64,000 nt of DNA from Rubrivivax gelatinosus IL144 (GCF_000284255.1 NC_017075.1:2108001-2172000), one strand, 5' to 3'. Shown: positions 17,757-27,084, numbered from the stretch's first letter. Notes: generated by a model from the sequence alone, not told the origin. Program-made: numbers and translations.

Positions 17757-20549
17757 TCACGGGCGCGCCCCCAGGTCCCACGCGATGCCGACGAAGACCC
17801 CGCGCGGCGCGCCGGGCGCGACCATCGAGGTGTTCTGCCACTCGCTGGAGTTGTAGTTCCAGCCGCTGGGGCCGACGGCGCCGTTGACGCTGGGCGCGAA
17901 CGGGTTCACGCCCAGGCGGCCGGCGCTGAAGTACTCGCGGTCGAACAGGTTGGTCACCTGCACGAAGGCGTTGACGCCCTTCGTCAGCTCTACGCTGGCG
18001 TCGAGGTTGAAGACCGCGAAGCCGGGCACCTTGCCCGAGGTCTCGAAGGGCCGGCCGATGCGCACCGGCAGTTGGCTGAAACCGCCGAACTCGCAGCCGC
18101 CGGCCTGGCTGCAGTAGTAGCGGCCGATCTCCTGGTCGGTGCCGGCGGCCTGGTGCAGGTTGTTCTCGTTGCCGCGCATGTACGACATCGAGCGCGCCAT
18201 CATCGTCAGCCCCAGCTTCACCGCCGGCGTGACGCGCCAGCCGACACGCAGGTTCAGCGCGTGCGCGGCGATGCCCGGCATGCGCGCGCCGGGGTCGACG
18301 CGGATCATCCGGTAGGTGCCGTAGCCGCGGTTGAGCTCGGCGTTGGGGGACGGCAGCACGTCCTGGCCGATGACCTGGGTGTCGCCGACGTAGGCCGAGT
18401 TCTGGTCGAAGTCGGCGCTGCTGTTGTGCGGGCTCAGCATGTAGAAGCGCGACTGGAAGGTGGCGTCGGTGAACGAGTAGTTGGCCCTCAGGTCCACCGG
18501 CCCCATGCGCCCTTCGACGCCGAACTCCAGCCCCTGGCGGCGTGTCTTGCCGATGGTGTCGAAGTAGCTGCGGCCGTCGCCGACGCCGACGAAGTAGATG
18601 TCGTTGGCGAGGTCGGTGCGGAACAGGCTCAGGTTCCAGTTCCAGTCGGCCGACAGGCGCTGGCGCCAGCCGATCTCGCCCGAGGTGGCGCGGATCTGCG
18701 GCAGGTACGGGTCCGACGACAGGCTGGTCGGCATGTTGCAGCCCGGGCCGACCAGGCTGCGCGGCGCCGTGCCCAGGCTGGGCACGCCGGGAACACGCGG
18801 CACCGGCGTGGGGTCGAAGGCGCAGCCCAGTTCCACCACCGAGGGCGTGCGCGCGCCGCGGCTCAGGTTGCCGAACAGGTTGCTCATCTCCGTCGGCCGC
18901 CAGTTGGCGCCCAGCGAGGGGTTGAACGATCGGTAGCTGAACGACTCCTCGGAACGCGTGCGCAGGAAGACCTGGCCGTCGGTGTACTCGGGCGCGCGGA
19001 ACTCGCGCAGCTCGTGCAGCGCCACCTGGCCGGCTGTCGTGCGGGTCAGCAGCTCGTTGTCGACCTTCGTGTGGTTGTAGCGCGCCGCCGCGGTGAGCGA
19101 GAAGCTCTGCACCGGCGTCCAGGTCTCCTGCACGTACAGGCTGCGCGTCGTCGACGTGCCGTCGAAGTTGTTGCCCGGCACGTCGTGCTCGGCGGCGTAG
19201 TAGTCGGGGTCGATCTGGTCGGGCGCGAGGTAGACCCGGTGCGAGGCGTCGATCAGGCCCAGGCGCTGGAACATGTCGTAGCCGGTGCGCGAGCGGTCGA
19301 TCGACACGCCGGCCATGAAGGCGTGCTGCGGCAGGTTCCAGTTGAACTGCAGCGAGGCGCCGACGCTGCGCTGGTCGAGGTCGGTGCGCGTGATCTGGCC
19401 GATCGGCGTGCCGTCCACCAGCCCCGGCCCGGTGTAGCCGCCGCCGCGTGTGGCGCCGTTGCGCGCCGTGCCGTCGGGGCCGATGTCGCGGTCGCCGAAG
19501 TCCTCGAAGTCGGCGTAGATGTCGCCGTTGACGCCGCGGCGGCGGCTGTCGCGGTGGTAGAGCTGCGCGGTGATGTTGGCGCGGTCGGAGAGGTCGTACT
19601 GCCCGCCCACCGAGAACTGCAGCACCCGGTTGCGGCTCTCGTCGGGCGAGGTGAAGACCGCGTCGGGGTTCTGGCGGTAGAGCTGGATCGGGATCAGCCC
19701 GTTGCCGACCAGCCGGTTGCCGGCGTAGAGCACGCTGGCGTAGGCCGAAGCGCGTTCGCCATGCCAGTCGGCGCGGCCGAAGGCCTGCTCCACGCGCGAC
19801 GGCGAGTTGTCGCGCCAGCCGTCCTCGTCGAAGCGTGTCAGCGCGAAGAAGCCGCCCAGCGTGCCGTCGTTGGCGCCGCCGGCCAGCTGCAGCTGGCGCC
19901 GGCCCCAGGAGCCGCCCATCAGCTGGCCTTCGACACCCGGCGACGAGAAGCCGGTGCGGCTGCGCACCGACACCGCGCCGCCCAGCGTGTTCAGCCCGAA
20001 CAGCGGGTTGGAGCCGGGGAAGAGGTCGAAGCGCTCGACCGCGTTCAGCGGGATCAGGTCCCAGTTGACGACGTCGCCGAAGGGCTCGTTGACGCGCACG
20101 CCGTCGAAGAACACCGACAGCCCCTGCGGCGTGCCGACCTGCGGGCTGGCGGTGAAGCCGCGGTAGTTGACGTCGAGCTGGAAGGGGTTGCCCTGGTAGT
20201 CGTTGGCCGTGACCCCCTGCAGCTGCGAGTTCATGAAGTCGCCCAGGTTGAGCGCACGCGAGGCCTTGATGTCGCGCCGGCCGGCGCTCTGCAGGTTGGC
20301 CGGGATCTGGTCGCGCGAGAGCATCAGCCCCGGCATCGGCCCCACGTCCACCGGGCGGCGCCCGGTGATCGTGACGCGCTCGGTGCCCGCCACCGGCTCG
20401 CTGGCGGCGGCCTCGGCCGCGGCGGGCGGCGCCAGCTCCTGGCCGAAGGCCACGGGGCAGAGCAGGGCCATGCCGAGCCCGGAAACGGCCCGCCGCCGGC
20501 GGCGGGCGGACGACGTGCGCTGCACGACCCTGGCGAGATAACGGACCAC
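17757..20549 (-). CDS. TonB-dependent outer-membrane receptor
   Basis: This 930-residue outer-membrane receptor has an arginine-rich signal region, a TonB-box-like segment (ERVTITGRRP near residue 57), a plug domain with GVTANDYQGNPFQLDVNYRG and GLSVFFDGVRVNEPFGDVV, and a long barrel that ends in an aromatic-flanked strand (GVFVGIAWDLGARP). It would import a scarce ligand with energy from TonB-ExbBD. The start is a GTG at 20549 preceded by GGAGGG. Cysteine-containing extracellular loops are visible. The ligand cannot be named: there is no siderophore, cobalamin or heme gene nearby, only the unknown exported proteins downstream. Confidence 0.9.
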   Translation of the reverse strand: MVRYLARVVQRTSSARRRRRAVSGLGMALLCPVAFGQELAPPAAAEAAASEPVAGTERVTITGRRPVDVGPMPGLMLSRDQIPANLQSAGRRDIKASRALNLGDFMNSQLQGVTANDYQGNPFQLDVNYRGFTASPQVGTPQGLSVFFDGVRVNEPFGDVVNWDLIPLNAVERFDLFPGSNPLFGLNTLGGAVSVRSRTGFSSPGVEGQLMGGSWGRRQLQLAGGANDGTLGGFFALTRFDEDGWRDNSPSRVEQAFGRADWHGERASAYASVLYAGNRLVGNGLIPIQLYRQNPDAVFTSPDESRNRVLQFSVGGQYDLSDRANITAQLYHRDSRRRGVNGDIYADFEDFGDRDIGPDGTARNGATRGGGYTGPGLVDGTPIGQITRTDLDQRSVGASLQFNWNLPQHAFMAGVSIDRSRTGYDMFQRLGLIDASHRVYLAPDQIDPDYYAAEHDVPGNNFDGTSTTRSLYVQETWTPVQSFSLTAAARYNHTKVDNELLTRTTAGQVALHELREFRAPEYTDGQVFLRTRSEESFSYRSFNPSLGANWRPTEMSNLFGNLSRGARTPSVVELGCAFDPTPVPRVPGVPSLGTAPRSLVGPGCNMPTSLSSDPYLPQIRATSGEIGWRQRLSADWNWNLSLFRTDLANDIYFVGVGDGRSYFDTIGKTRRQGLEFGVEGRMGPVDLRANYSFTDATFQSRFYMLSPHNSSADFDQNSAYVGDTQVIGQDVLPSPNAELNRGYGTYRMIRVDPGARMPGIAAHALNLRVGWRVTPAVKLGLTMMARSMSYMRGNENNLHQAAGTDQEIGRYYCSQAGGCEFGGFSQLPVRIGRPFETSGKVPGFAVFNLDASVELTKGVNAFVQVTNLFDREYFSAGRLGVNPFAPSVNGAVGPSGWNYNSSEWQNTSMVAPGAPRGVFVGIAWDLGARP

Positions 20550-20767
20550 CGGACACCCTCCGTCGAGCGCGGGCCGCGGCGGGCGACAGCCCTCTTGCGA
20601 GGGCCGCCGAGACCGGCCACGGGACCACGGATGGCGACGGACCTTAGGGAGCGGGTGTCATCTGCTCAACGGAAAAATTCCCGTGGAGGGGGAGAGGTAA
20701 CCCGGGGGCATTCGGGTTGTTGAGACGGGGCGCCTTGATGGGCTGGGGCTGCTGTGCAGCGGGTGAG
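20550..20767. other. Leader of the TonB receptor gene, no ORF
   Basis: This stretch holds no credible gene. It carries the GTG ribosome site of the receptor gene and, further out, a small palindrome GGAA-AAA-TTCC at 20671-20681 that could be an operator. I looked for a cobalamin or other riboswitch core on the minus strand and did not see one. Confidence 0.5.
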
Positions 20768-20794
20768 GTCACTCGCGCAAAGCGGCTGAGTGAC
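20768..20794. repeat. Inverted repeat at the left edge of the A+T-richer patch
   Basis: Perfect 7-bp arms GTCACTC and GAGTGAC flank 13 bp. It lies where the very G+C-rich receptor leader gives way to the less G+C-rich symporter region, so it may mark a recombination end or a terminator. No matching copy was seen at the right edge. Confidence 0.35.
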
Positions 20795-20835
20795 TGCTGC
20801 CGGCCAGGAGCGGCCGTCCGCTGTTACTGGCCGCG

Positions 20836-21204
20836 GTGGGCAAGGCCGCCAGCCATGCCAACCAGACGACGCTGTACCTGACTCCGCTGCACGGCCGAGC
20901 CGACACCCTGAAGCGGCTGATCGCCAACGTCGGCGCGGCCTTGCTGCACGGCAAGGCGACTGCGGAGCAGTTCAGGACCTCGACCGCTGGGGCTGCCTTG
21001 TGCGCTACATCAGCCGTATCGCACCGGTCACCGGGCCGCCGAGTCCCTGCCAGCACTTCAGACAACGGGGTAGCTGCCGGATCTATGTTGAAACGAGCTC
21101 TGCGCGATCGCTGGCAGAATGCACCAGCGCTGGCCATTATTCGCAATACCGGATTTCCGCTTGCTCTGGCGCTTCTCTCACGGCAAGATGCACGGTCCTT
21201 TTAG
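20836..21204 (+). pseudogene. Possible gene remnant before the sodium symporter
   Basis: An open frame begins after a stop at 20791 and reads LLAAVGKAASHANQTT then HGRADTLKRLIANVGAALL, which looks like real protein for about 50 residues before drifting into low-quality sequence and ending at 21204. I cannot assign a family. The most likely reading is a truncated gene left by an insertion or deletion; chance is possible. The stretch 20836-21256 contains nothing else that I can support. Confidence 0.25.
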
Positions 21205-21256
21205 GCGCATGAGCCGAATAAATCAGCGATGCCAGTCCAAGAAATACGCAAGCACG

Positions 21257-22612
21257 ATGAATCCATCCAAACGTGACGGCTTTACCAGCAAATTCGGCGT
21301 GCTGGTCGCCACCCTCGGCTCTGCCGTCGGACTCGGCAATATCTGGAAGTTTCCCTCTCTCACCGGGGTCAACGGCGGCGCCGGTTTTCTTCTGGTCTAT
21401 CTACTCGCCACGCTGATGGTCGGCCTGCCGCTGATGATGGCGGAGACGACGCTCGGCCGCGCCGCGCGAGCCAATGCCATTACGACATTCGATCGCCTGG
21501 CTCCGCGACAGCACGGGTGGAAACTCATCGGCTGGATGGGTTTTCTCTCTGCGCTGTTGATCATGGCATTCTATTCGGAAGTCGCAGGCTGGGTGTACGC
21601 TTACATTTTCAAGGCGATGAGCGGAGAAGTTCTGACCAGTGATCCGAAAATCGCCGGTGAAATCTTCGGCGCACTGGTTTCGAATCCGACTTCATCGCTG
21701 ATCTGGCAGTGGGTTGTGCTCGGCATTACGGGCAGCATCATCATGCTGGGCGTGTCCAAGGGGATCGAAGCCGTGACGCGCAAGCTGATGCCAGTGCTAT
21801 ATATCCTGCTGCTGGTCCTCTGCGCGCGCAGCCTGACGCTGGAAGGCGCTGCGCGGGGACTGACCTTTCTGTTCAGCCCGGACTTTTCGAAGATCACGCC
21901 AACGGTCGTGCTGACGGCGTTCGGCCTCGCCTTCTTCAAGCTTTCGCTCGGCATGGGAACGATGCTGACCTACGGCAGCTACTTCCGCGAGGATCAGAAC
22001 ATTCCGGCAACGACAACACGCGTCATGCTGGCCGACCTCTCGGTGTCGCTGCTGGCGGGCATCGCCATCTTCCCGGCGGTGTTCGCCTTCGGTTTCGAGC
22101 CGGCGGCCGGCCCGTCGCTGGTGTTCATGACCATTCCGGCAGTATTCACCGCCATGCCGGGCGGTATCGTCTTCATGACGATCTTCTTCATCCTGACGGC
22201 GATCGCCAGTGTCGGCGCCATCCTCTCGCTGCTTGAAGTGCCGGTTGCGATCCTCTCCGAGCGCTTCGGTATGGGCCGCAAGAAGGCTTCGACCTGCACG
22301 ATCCTGACCATTGCGCTGATCGGCGCGCCGGCGGCGCTATCGCAAGGCGTGCTCGCGGAAACGAAGCTGTTCGGCATGAATGCTTTCGAGCTCTTCGACT
22401 TCCTCAGTTCAAACGTTCTTCTGCCGTTGGGCGGCATCTTGATCTGCCTGTTCGTCGGCTGGGTGTACGGTTTGCCGGAACTCGAGAAGCGCTTGAGCAA
22501 CGAGGGGACACTGGACAATCGCGGCCTGATTCGCGCAGTTTTCTTCCTCGTCCGCTACGTCGCACCGCTCTCGATCGCCATCGTGCTCCTGCACGGCCTG
22601 AAGGTCTTCTAG
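21257..22612 (+). CDS. Sodium-dependent transporter of the neurotransmitter:sodium symporter (SNF) family
   Basis: The 451-residue inner-membrane protein shows the family hallmark at its start, FGVLVATLGSAVGLGNIWKFP, which forms the unwound first helix that binds sodium and substrate, and about twelve hydrophobic segments, as in LeuT-type amino-acid symporters. A likely substrate is an amino acid or related amine; which one is unknown. The ATG at 21257 is chosen because it lies 12 codons before the conserved helix; an upstream in-frame ATG would add a tail unlike the family. Base composition and codon use are visibly less G+C-rich than in all neighbours, suggesting transfer. Confidence 0.9.
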   Translation: MNPSKRDGFTSKFGVLVATLGSAVGLGNIWKFPSLTGVNGGAGFLLVYLLATLMVGLPLMMAETTLGRAARANAITTFDRLAPRQHGWKLIGWMGFLSALLIMAFYSEVAGWVYAYIFKAMSGEVLTSDPKIAGEIFGALVSNPTSSLIWQWVVLGITGSIIMLGVSKGIEAVTRKLMPVLYILLLVLCARSLTLEGAARGLTFLFSPDFSKITPTVVLTAFGLAFFKLSLGMGTMLTYGSYFREDQNIPATTTRVMLADLSVSLLAGIAIFPAVFAFGFEPAAGPSLVFMTIPAVFTAMPGGIVFMTIFFILTAIASVGAILSLLEVPVAILSERFGMGRKKASTCTILTIALIGAPAALSQGVLAETKLFGMNAFELFDFLSSNVLLPLGGILICLFVGWVYGLPELEKRLSNEGTLDNRGLIRAVFFLVRYVAPLSIAIVLLHGLKVF

Positions 22613-22693
22613 CGGTAATGTCCTTACCTAGCCGCAATGTAGCGAGTTGCCCTGAATCAGTGCAGCTCGCCAGGGGGCTGGCCGGCTCAAACA

Positions 22694-22731
22694 CGGGGCG
22701 CAACGCCTTCGTAAGGCTGCCTCGCGCCCCG
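22694..22731 (+). terminator. Nested hairpin downstream of the symporter gene
   Basis: An outer stem (CGGGGCGC with GCGCCCCG) contains an inner stem (GCCTT with AAGGC), 82 bp after the symporter stop, followed by ACGTTT. It is a plausible transcription terminator or structured 3' end. Confidence 0.45.
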
Positions 22732-22819
22732 ACGTTTCAAGGCCGACCGCCGGTGGCGAAATGGCTGCTTCAGAGATGCCAAACGCACAATCGGCTTCGC
22801 CAACCTCCCAGTCCAAAAG

Positions 22820-23026
22820 ATGAAGATCGAACGCGCCGTGGCCACCTTGGTCTTCGCGCTGGTGGCGGGCTTCGTGATCTACGACAGCGATCCCGATTGG
22901 GTGAGGGATCCGGTTCTGGTGATCGCCTTCTTCTTTCTGGTGCTCATCGTCGATGCGCTGATCGGGCGCTACTTCCGGCGCCGAGATGAAGGGGGCCGCA
23001 AGCGCCGCAACGGCAACCGGGCTTGA
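22820..23026 (+). CDS. Small two-helix membrane protein, unrecognised
   Basis: This 68-residue frame reads like a real small membrane protein: MKIERAVATLVFALVAGFVI forms one helix, VLVIAFFFLVLIVDALIG a second, and the end is a basic tail (RYFRRRDEGGRKRRNGNR) that would stay in the cytoplasm. No clear ribosome site precedes the ATG. It lies between the acquired symporter gene and phoX. Function unknown. Confidence 0.5.
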   Translation: MKIERAVATLVFALVAGFVIYDSDPDWVRDPVLVIAFFFLVLIVDALIGRYFRRRDEGGRKRRNGNRA

Positions 23027-23283
23027 TCACCAAGCCGCGCGCCAGCCGGCGCTGGGTGCTTCTGGAGTCCGCTTGCCAGGCCCGCGTTACGCCGCATCCG
23101 GTTCCCGCGTTCCCCGTGCGTCGTCCCCTGACCGCACACCTTCTGCCACGGTCTGATCCGCCGCCCTCTAGTCGATCCAACGATCGTCGCGGCTTGATTG
23201 GGGTCAGGTCAACGTCACGATCCCGACATGTGTCGCCGATAAATTTCTCGGCTTCTTGACTGAGAACAACGCAGGCAGCACAC

Positions 23284-25260
23284 ATGACCGAGGTCCGTTC
23301 GCCGATCACCGGGGCCACCCTTTCCCGCCGTACTCTGATTCGCGCCATGGCTGGCGCTCCGCTGTTGCCCCTGGCGTCCTCGCTGACGGCGGCCGGTCTG
23401 CTGACCGCCTGCGGCGGCGACGACGGCGACGACCCGGCTTACGTCAGCGCCACGTTCAGCAGCATGGCCGCGCCGACGCTGGCCAACCCGGCCAACATGG
23501 CCACCACCTACACCGCCTCGTCGCTGGTCGTCGCCTACGACGACAAGAGCACGCGCAGCTTCACGCTGGCCTACCAGCCGTTCTTCATGACCGGCACCAC
23601 CGTGCCCGACGGCAAGGGCGGCACCCTGGTCGCCGGCGGCTACTACGACATCCACAACCAGCCCATCGTCGACCGCTCGGTGGCCGGCGCCGAACGCCAG
23701 TTCTTCTCGGACTGCCCGGACGGCTCCTCGCTGCTGACGGTGGACGGCGCCAGCGTGGCCGGCGTCACCGGAAATACCGTCTTCGCGGTGGTGCAGTTCG
23801 AGTACACGACGCGCAACCAGGCCCTGGCCTCGATGTACGGCCAGCTGCCGTCGCCGATCGCCGTGCTGACGCTGGACCAGGACAAGTCCACCGGCAAGCT
23901 CAAGCTGGTGAAGTACCACAACGTCGACACCTCGGGCGTCAAGGGCCTGTGGATCACCTGCGGCGCCAGCCTCTCGCCCTGGGGCACGCATCTGTCCTCG
24001 GAAGAGTACGAACCCGACGCCTTCGACCAGGGCGCGCTGGGCCAGTCGCTGGCCGTGCTCAAGGGCTTCAGCCAGAACCTGTTCGGCGACGCCAGCACCG
24101 CCAACCCCTACGACTACGGCCACATGCCCGAAGTCACGGTCAACAAGGACGGCACCGGCACGATCAAGAAGCACTACTGCCTGGGCCGCATCTCGCACGA
24201 ACTGATCCAGGTGATGCCGGACCAGCGCACCGCGCTGATGGGCGACGACGCCACCAACGGCGGCCTGTTCATGTTCGTCGCCGACAAGGCGAAGGACCTG
24301 TCGTCGGGCACGCTGTACGTCGCCAAGTACACCAGCGTGCTGAACGCGACTTCCACCGGCACGATCAGCTGGATCAAGCTGGGTTCGGCCACCAGCGCCG
24401 AGATCAAGGCCCTGGTGGACGGCGGCATCAAGGCCACCGACATCATGGACTCGCGCACCGCCGACCCGGGCGACGCCAGCTACACCAAGATCGTGCTGAA
24501 CAAGAAGAGCCTGTGGGTCAAGGTGAAGCCGGGCATGGAGAAGGCCGCGGCCTTCCTGGAGACCCACCGCTACGCCGCGCTGATGGGCGGCAGCCTGTCC
24601 TTCACCAAGATGGAAGGCACGACGGTCGACATCAAGGACAAGAAGGCCTACTCGGCGATCTCGGCGATCAAGGACTCGATGGTGACGGGCAAGTCCGGCA
24701 ACGTGCCGGCGCTCAACGTCAACTTCGCCTCGGCGATCAACGCCGGCGGCGTGCTCGAGCACACGCTGGGCGCCGGCCAGAAGGACAGCGCGGGCGGCAC
24801 GATCGACAGCGAATGGGTGCCGGCCTCGTCCAAGTTCATCCTGCTCGGTGAAGACCTGGCGACGGCCGATTCGCTGGGCAACCTGGCCAACGCGGACAAG
24901 ATCGCCAACCCCGACAACCTGAAGTTCTCGGAAGAGATGCGCACGCTGTTCATCGGCGAAGACAGCGGCATGCACGTCAACAACTTCCTGTGGGCCTACA
25001 ACGTCGACACCGGCACGCTGAGCCGCGTGCTGTCCACGCCCTCGGGCGCCGAGTCGACCGGCCTGCACGCGGTCGACACGATCCACGGCTTCACCTACAT
25101 CATGAGCAACTTCCAGCACGCCGGTGACTGGGAGTCCCCGCTGCACGATGTCGTCAAGCCGACGCTGGACCCGCTGATCCGCGCCAACTACGAAGACCGC
25201 TTCGGCGCCTCGGTCGGCTACCTGACGGCCACCAGCGCGCAGATCAAGCTGTCGAAGTAA
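23284..25260 (+). CDS. phoX: PhoX-family alkaline phosphatase (exported by Tat)
   Basis: This 658-residue protein begins with a twin-arginine leader (SRRTLIRAM at residues 14-22) and then LLTACGG, a possible lipobox, so it should be folded in the cytoplasm and exported. The sequence follows the PhoX/DUF839 beta-propeller family, for example GLWITCGASLSPWGTHLSSEE and the later SGMHVNNFLWAYNVDTGT. PhoX enzymes use calcium and iron to release phosphate from many phosphomonoesters. No clear Pho box was found in the 257 bp upstream, so control by PhoB is not shown. A hairpin follows the stop. Confidence 0.85.
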   Translation: MTEVRSPITGATLSRRTLIRAMAGAPLLPLASSLTAAGLLTACGGDDGDDPAYVSATFSSMAAPTLANPANMATTYTASSLVVAYDDKSTRSFTLAYQPFFMTGTTVPDGKGGTLVAGGYYDIHNQPIVDRSVAGAERQFFSDCPDGSSLLTVDGASVAGVTGNTVFAVVQFEYTTRNQALASMYGQLPSPIAVLTLDQDKSTGKLKLVKYHNVDTSGVKGLWITCGASLSPWGTHLSSEEYEPDAFDQGALGQSLAVLKGFSQNLFGDASTANPYDYGHMPEVTVNKDGTGTIKKHYCLGRISHELIQVMPDQRTALMGDDATNGGLFMFVADKAKDLSSGTLYVAKYTSVLNATSTGTISWIKLGSATSAEIKALVDGGIKATDIMDSRTADPGDASYTKIVLNKKSLWVKVKPGMEKAAAFLETHRYAALMGGSLSFTKMEGTTVDIKDKKAYSAISAIKDSMVTGKSGNVPALNVNFASAINAGGVLEHTLGAGQKDSAGGTIDSEWVPASSKFILLGEDLATADSLGNLANADKIANPDNLKFSEEMRTLFIGEDSGMHVNNFLWAYNVDTGTLSRVLSTPSGAESTGLHAVDTIHGFTYIMSNFQHAGDWESPLHDVVKPTLDPLIRANYEDRFGASVGYLTATSAQIKLSK

Positions 25261-25266
25261 GGCAAA

Positions 25267-25301
25267 GCGGTGCCGCCCGCGGGTCGGGTGGCACCGCGTT
25301 T
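25267..25301 (+). terminator. Terminator-like hairpin after phoX
   Basis: Perfect arms GCGGTGCC and GGCACCGC flank 15 bp and are followed by GTTT, 6 bp after the phoX stop. It separates phoX from the converging S41 protease gene. Confidence 0.55.
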
Positions 25302-25368
25302 CAGGCGGCGAAGCGCCGCTCGCCGTCGAGCCAGGCGGCCTGGATCGCGATGCTGCGCAGCGATCCGC

Positions 25369-26265
25369 TCACGCGCCTGTCGCCAGGCGCTGCCGGGCCA
25401 GCCCGAGCGCGACCCGCAGCGCGTTGCCCGCATCGCAGGCGACGTCCGGCACGACCCCGCACCCCTCCCAGTTGTTTCCGGTGATGGGGTTGCGGGTGCT
25501 CGCCTCCGGCAGCAGCAGGCTGAAGTGGGGTGAGGGCCAGTGGACGTTGCACGGGTTGGCGCCGCCGCCGGTCGTTTCACCGACGACGACGGCCCGCCCC
25601 ATCGCCTGCAGGTCGTAAGCCAGCATCTCGGCACCCGAGAAGCTGAAGCCGGCCACGGCGAGCAGCAGAGGCTTGCGGCCGCCGAAGCTCAGGGCATGCG
25701 GCGCCGGGTCGGCCCAGAACTCCTCTGCGGGTGCGGAGCGCGGCACGATGCTGCTCAAGGGCGTGCGGCGGTCGACCAGCGCCGAGCACACCAGAGCGAC
25801 CGTTGCCGGGTCGCCGCCCACGCACTGCCGCAAGTCGATGACCAGCGCCGACGCATCGGCGACCGACATCAAGGCCGCCTCGTAGGCCGGGCGCGACAGG
25901 TCGGGCTCGACCAGCTCGCGGATGTCCAGCACGGCCAGGTTGCCGTCGATGCGCTGCACCGACGCGATGCCGAAGCCCATGGCACGGCAGTGCTCTGCGC
26001 GGTCGTTCTGCTCGCGCACCGTCACGCCGGGCGCTTCCGGAACGTGCGGCTCGGGCTCGTGGCGCACGCGCAGATGCCGGTCGCCGGACGCCTGCCGCAG
26101 GTCGTTGGTCAGGCGCGTCGCGAGCTCGGTTGGATCGTTGGTGGCGTAGGCGCCCGAATCGAGCCGCCGACGCAGATGCGCCGCGACGCGTTGCGCGACG
26201 TCGGGGAACACGTAGCGAGCCGACACGAGGCCGGCGACGGTTTGCACGACCTCGCGGTAGTCCAT
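25369..26265 (-). CDS. S41-family (tail-specific-like) serine peptidase
   Basis: The 298-residue protein resembles the catalytic part of S41 peptidases of the interphotoreceptor-retinoid-binding/C-terminal-processing type: ALVIDLRQCVGGDPATVALVC, then the nucleophile region LAVAGFSFSGAEMLAYDL, then GRAVVVGETTGGGANP. The N-terminal helical part replaces any PDZ domain. No signal peptide is seen, so it may act in the cytoplasm, which is less common for the family. The ATG at 26265 has GGAG 9 bp upstream. It converges on phoX. Confidence 0.78.
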   Translation of the reverse strand: MDYREVVQTVAGLVSARYVFPDVAQRVAAHLRRRLDSGAYATNDPTELATRLTNDLRQASGDRHLRVRHEPEPHVPEAPGVTVREQNDRAEHCRAMGFGIASVQRIDGNLAVLDIRELVEPDLSRPAYEAALMSVADASALVIDLRQCVGGDPATVALVCSALVDRRTPLSSIVPRSAPAEEFWADPAPHALSFGGRKPLLLAVAGFSFSGAEMLAYDLQAMGRAVVVGETTGGGANPCNVHWPSPHFSLLLPEASTRNPITGNNWEGCGVVPDVACDAGNALRVALGLARQRLATGA

Positions 26266-26460
26266 CCAGTCGCTCCGGAGTGTTTGGGAAGAGGCCGGCT
26301 GGCTTGCCCGGGGCCGCCGGCGATTGAAGTCGCGCGACGCTGTACCGTCAAGCGCTGCTGCCGGCGGTCTGCTCCCTTGCGCTCCCAGATGTGGTGCCGC
26401 GGCTGGACCTGCGGGTGGGCCTGCCCGTGGCCGCCTCGCGCTTGCCCGACACTCGTGAAC

Positions 26461-27084
26461 ATGCCCGTTTCGCCCGTCAGTTCCCGCCCCGTCTGCCCCC
26501 GCTGCCTGCGCCCGTCGCCCACCTGTATCTGCGCCCTGGTGCGGCCCACGCCGCATCGCACCGAAGTCCTGGTGCTGCAGCACCCGCAGGAGCAGCGCCA
26601 GGCCAAGAACAGCGTCGCGCTGCTGCGGCTGTCGCTGGCGCGCTGCGAGGTGGTCGTCGGCGAACGTTTCGACGATGCGGCCTTGCGCGCGCTGCTGCAC
26701 CGGCCCGGGCTGGAGACGAGGCTGCTGTATCCCGACGTGCCGGCCGCGCCGGCGCCGCCGGCCTCGGCCGCTGCACCCGCGGCACCGGTGCGCCTGGTCG
26801 TCATCGACGCCACCTGGCGCAAGAGCCTGCGCCTGCTGCTGGAGCACCCGCTGCTCGCCGCGCTGCCGCGGCTGGCGCTGGACGCGCCGGCGCCGACGCG
26901 TTACCGCGCGATCCGCGCCGCGCGGCGGGCCGACCAGGTGTCGACATTGGAAGCGACGGTGCAGGCGCTGGCGGCGCTGGAAGGCCCGTCCTTCGACGGC
27001 GCGCCGCTGCTCGACGCCTTCGGCGGCTTCGTCGCCGCGGTGGCGGCGCGCCAGCGGCCCCGGACGGAGGCCGGGCCCGGCTAG
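26461..27084 (+). CDS. DTW-domain tRNA-uridine aminocarboxypropyltransferase (TapT-like)
   Basis: DTW-domain proteins transfer the aminocarboxypropyl group of S-adenosylmethionine to a tRNA uridine, making acp3U, for example at position 47 through TapT in E. coli. The 207-residue protein has the N-terminal zinc-type motif CPRCLRPSPTCIC (residues 11-23), the conserved RTEVLVLQHPQE and NS elements, and the name-giving DATW in VVIDATWRKS. The ATG at 26461 gives the right distance to the cysteine motif. Its TAG stop overlaps the stop of the converging LuxR-type gene by two bases. Confidence 0.88.
   Translation: MPVSPVSSRPVCPRCLRPSPTCICALVRPTPHRTEVLVLQHPQEQRQAKNSVALLRLSLARCEVVVGERFDDAALRALLHRPGLETRLLYPDVPAAPAPPASAAAPAAPVRLVVIDATWRKSLRLLLEHPLLAALPRLALDAPAPTRYRAIRAARRADQVSTLEATVQALAALEGPSFDGAPLLDAFGGFVAAVAARQRPRTEAGPG

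Noticed and set aside
20550..20767. Cobalamin or other riboswitch before the TonB receptor
   Set aside because: The conserved core sequences of the cobalamin element are missing, and no convincing multi-stem fold was seen.
23195..23220. GGGGTCAGGTC-like sequence upstream of phoX
   Set aside because: Similar strings occur near some REP-associated transposases, but no transposase or paired repeat is present here.
23027..23283. Pho box upstream of phoX
   Set aside because: No two CTGTCAT-like direct repeats spaced by 11 bp could be found, so PhoB control is not claimed.
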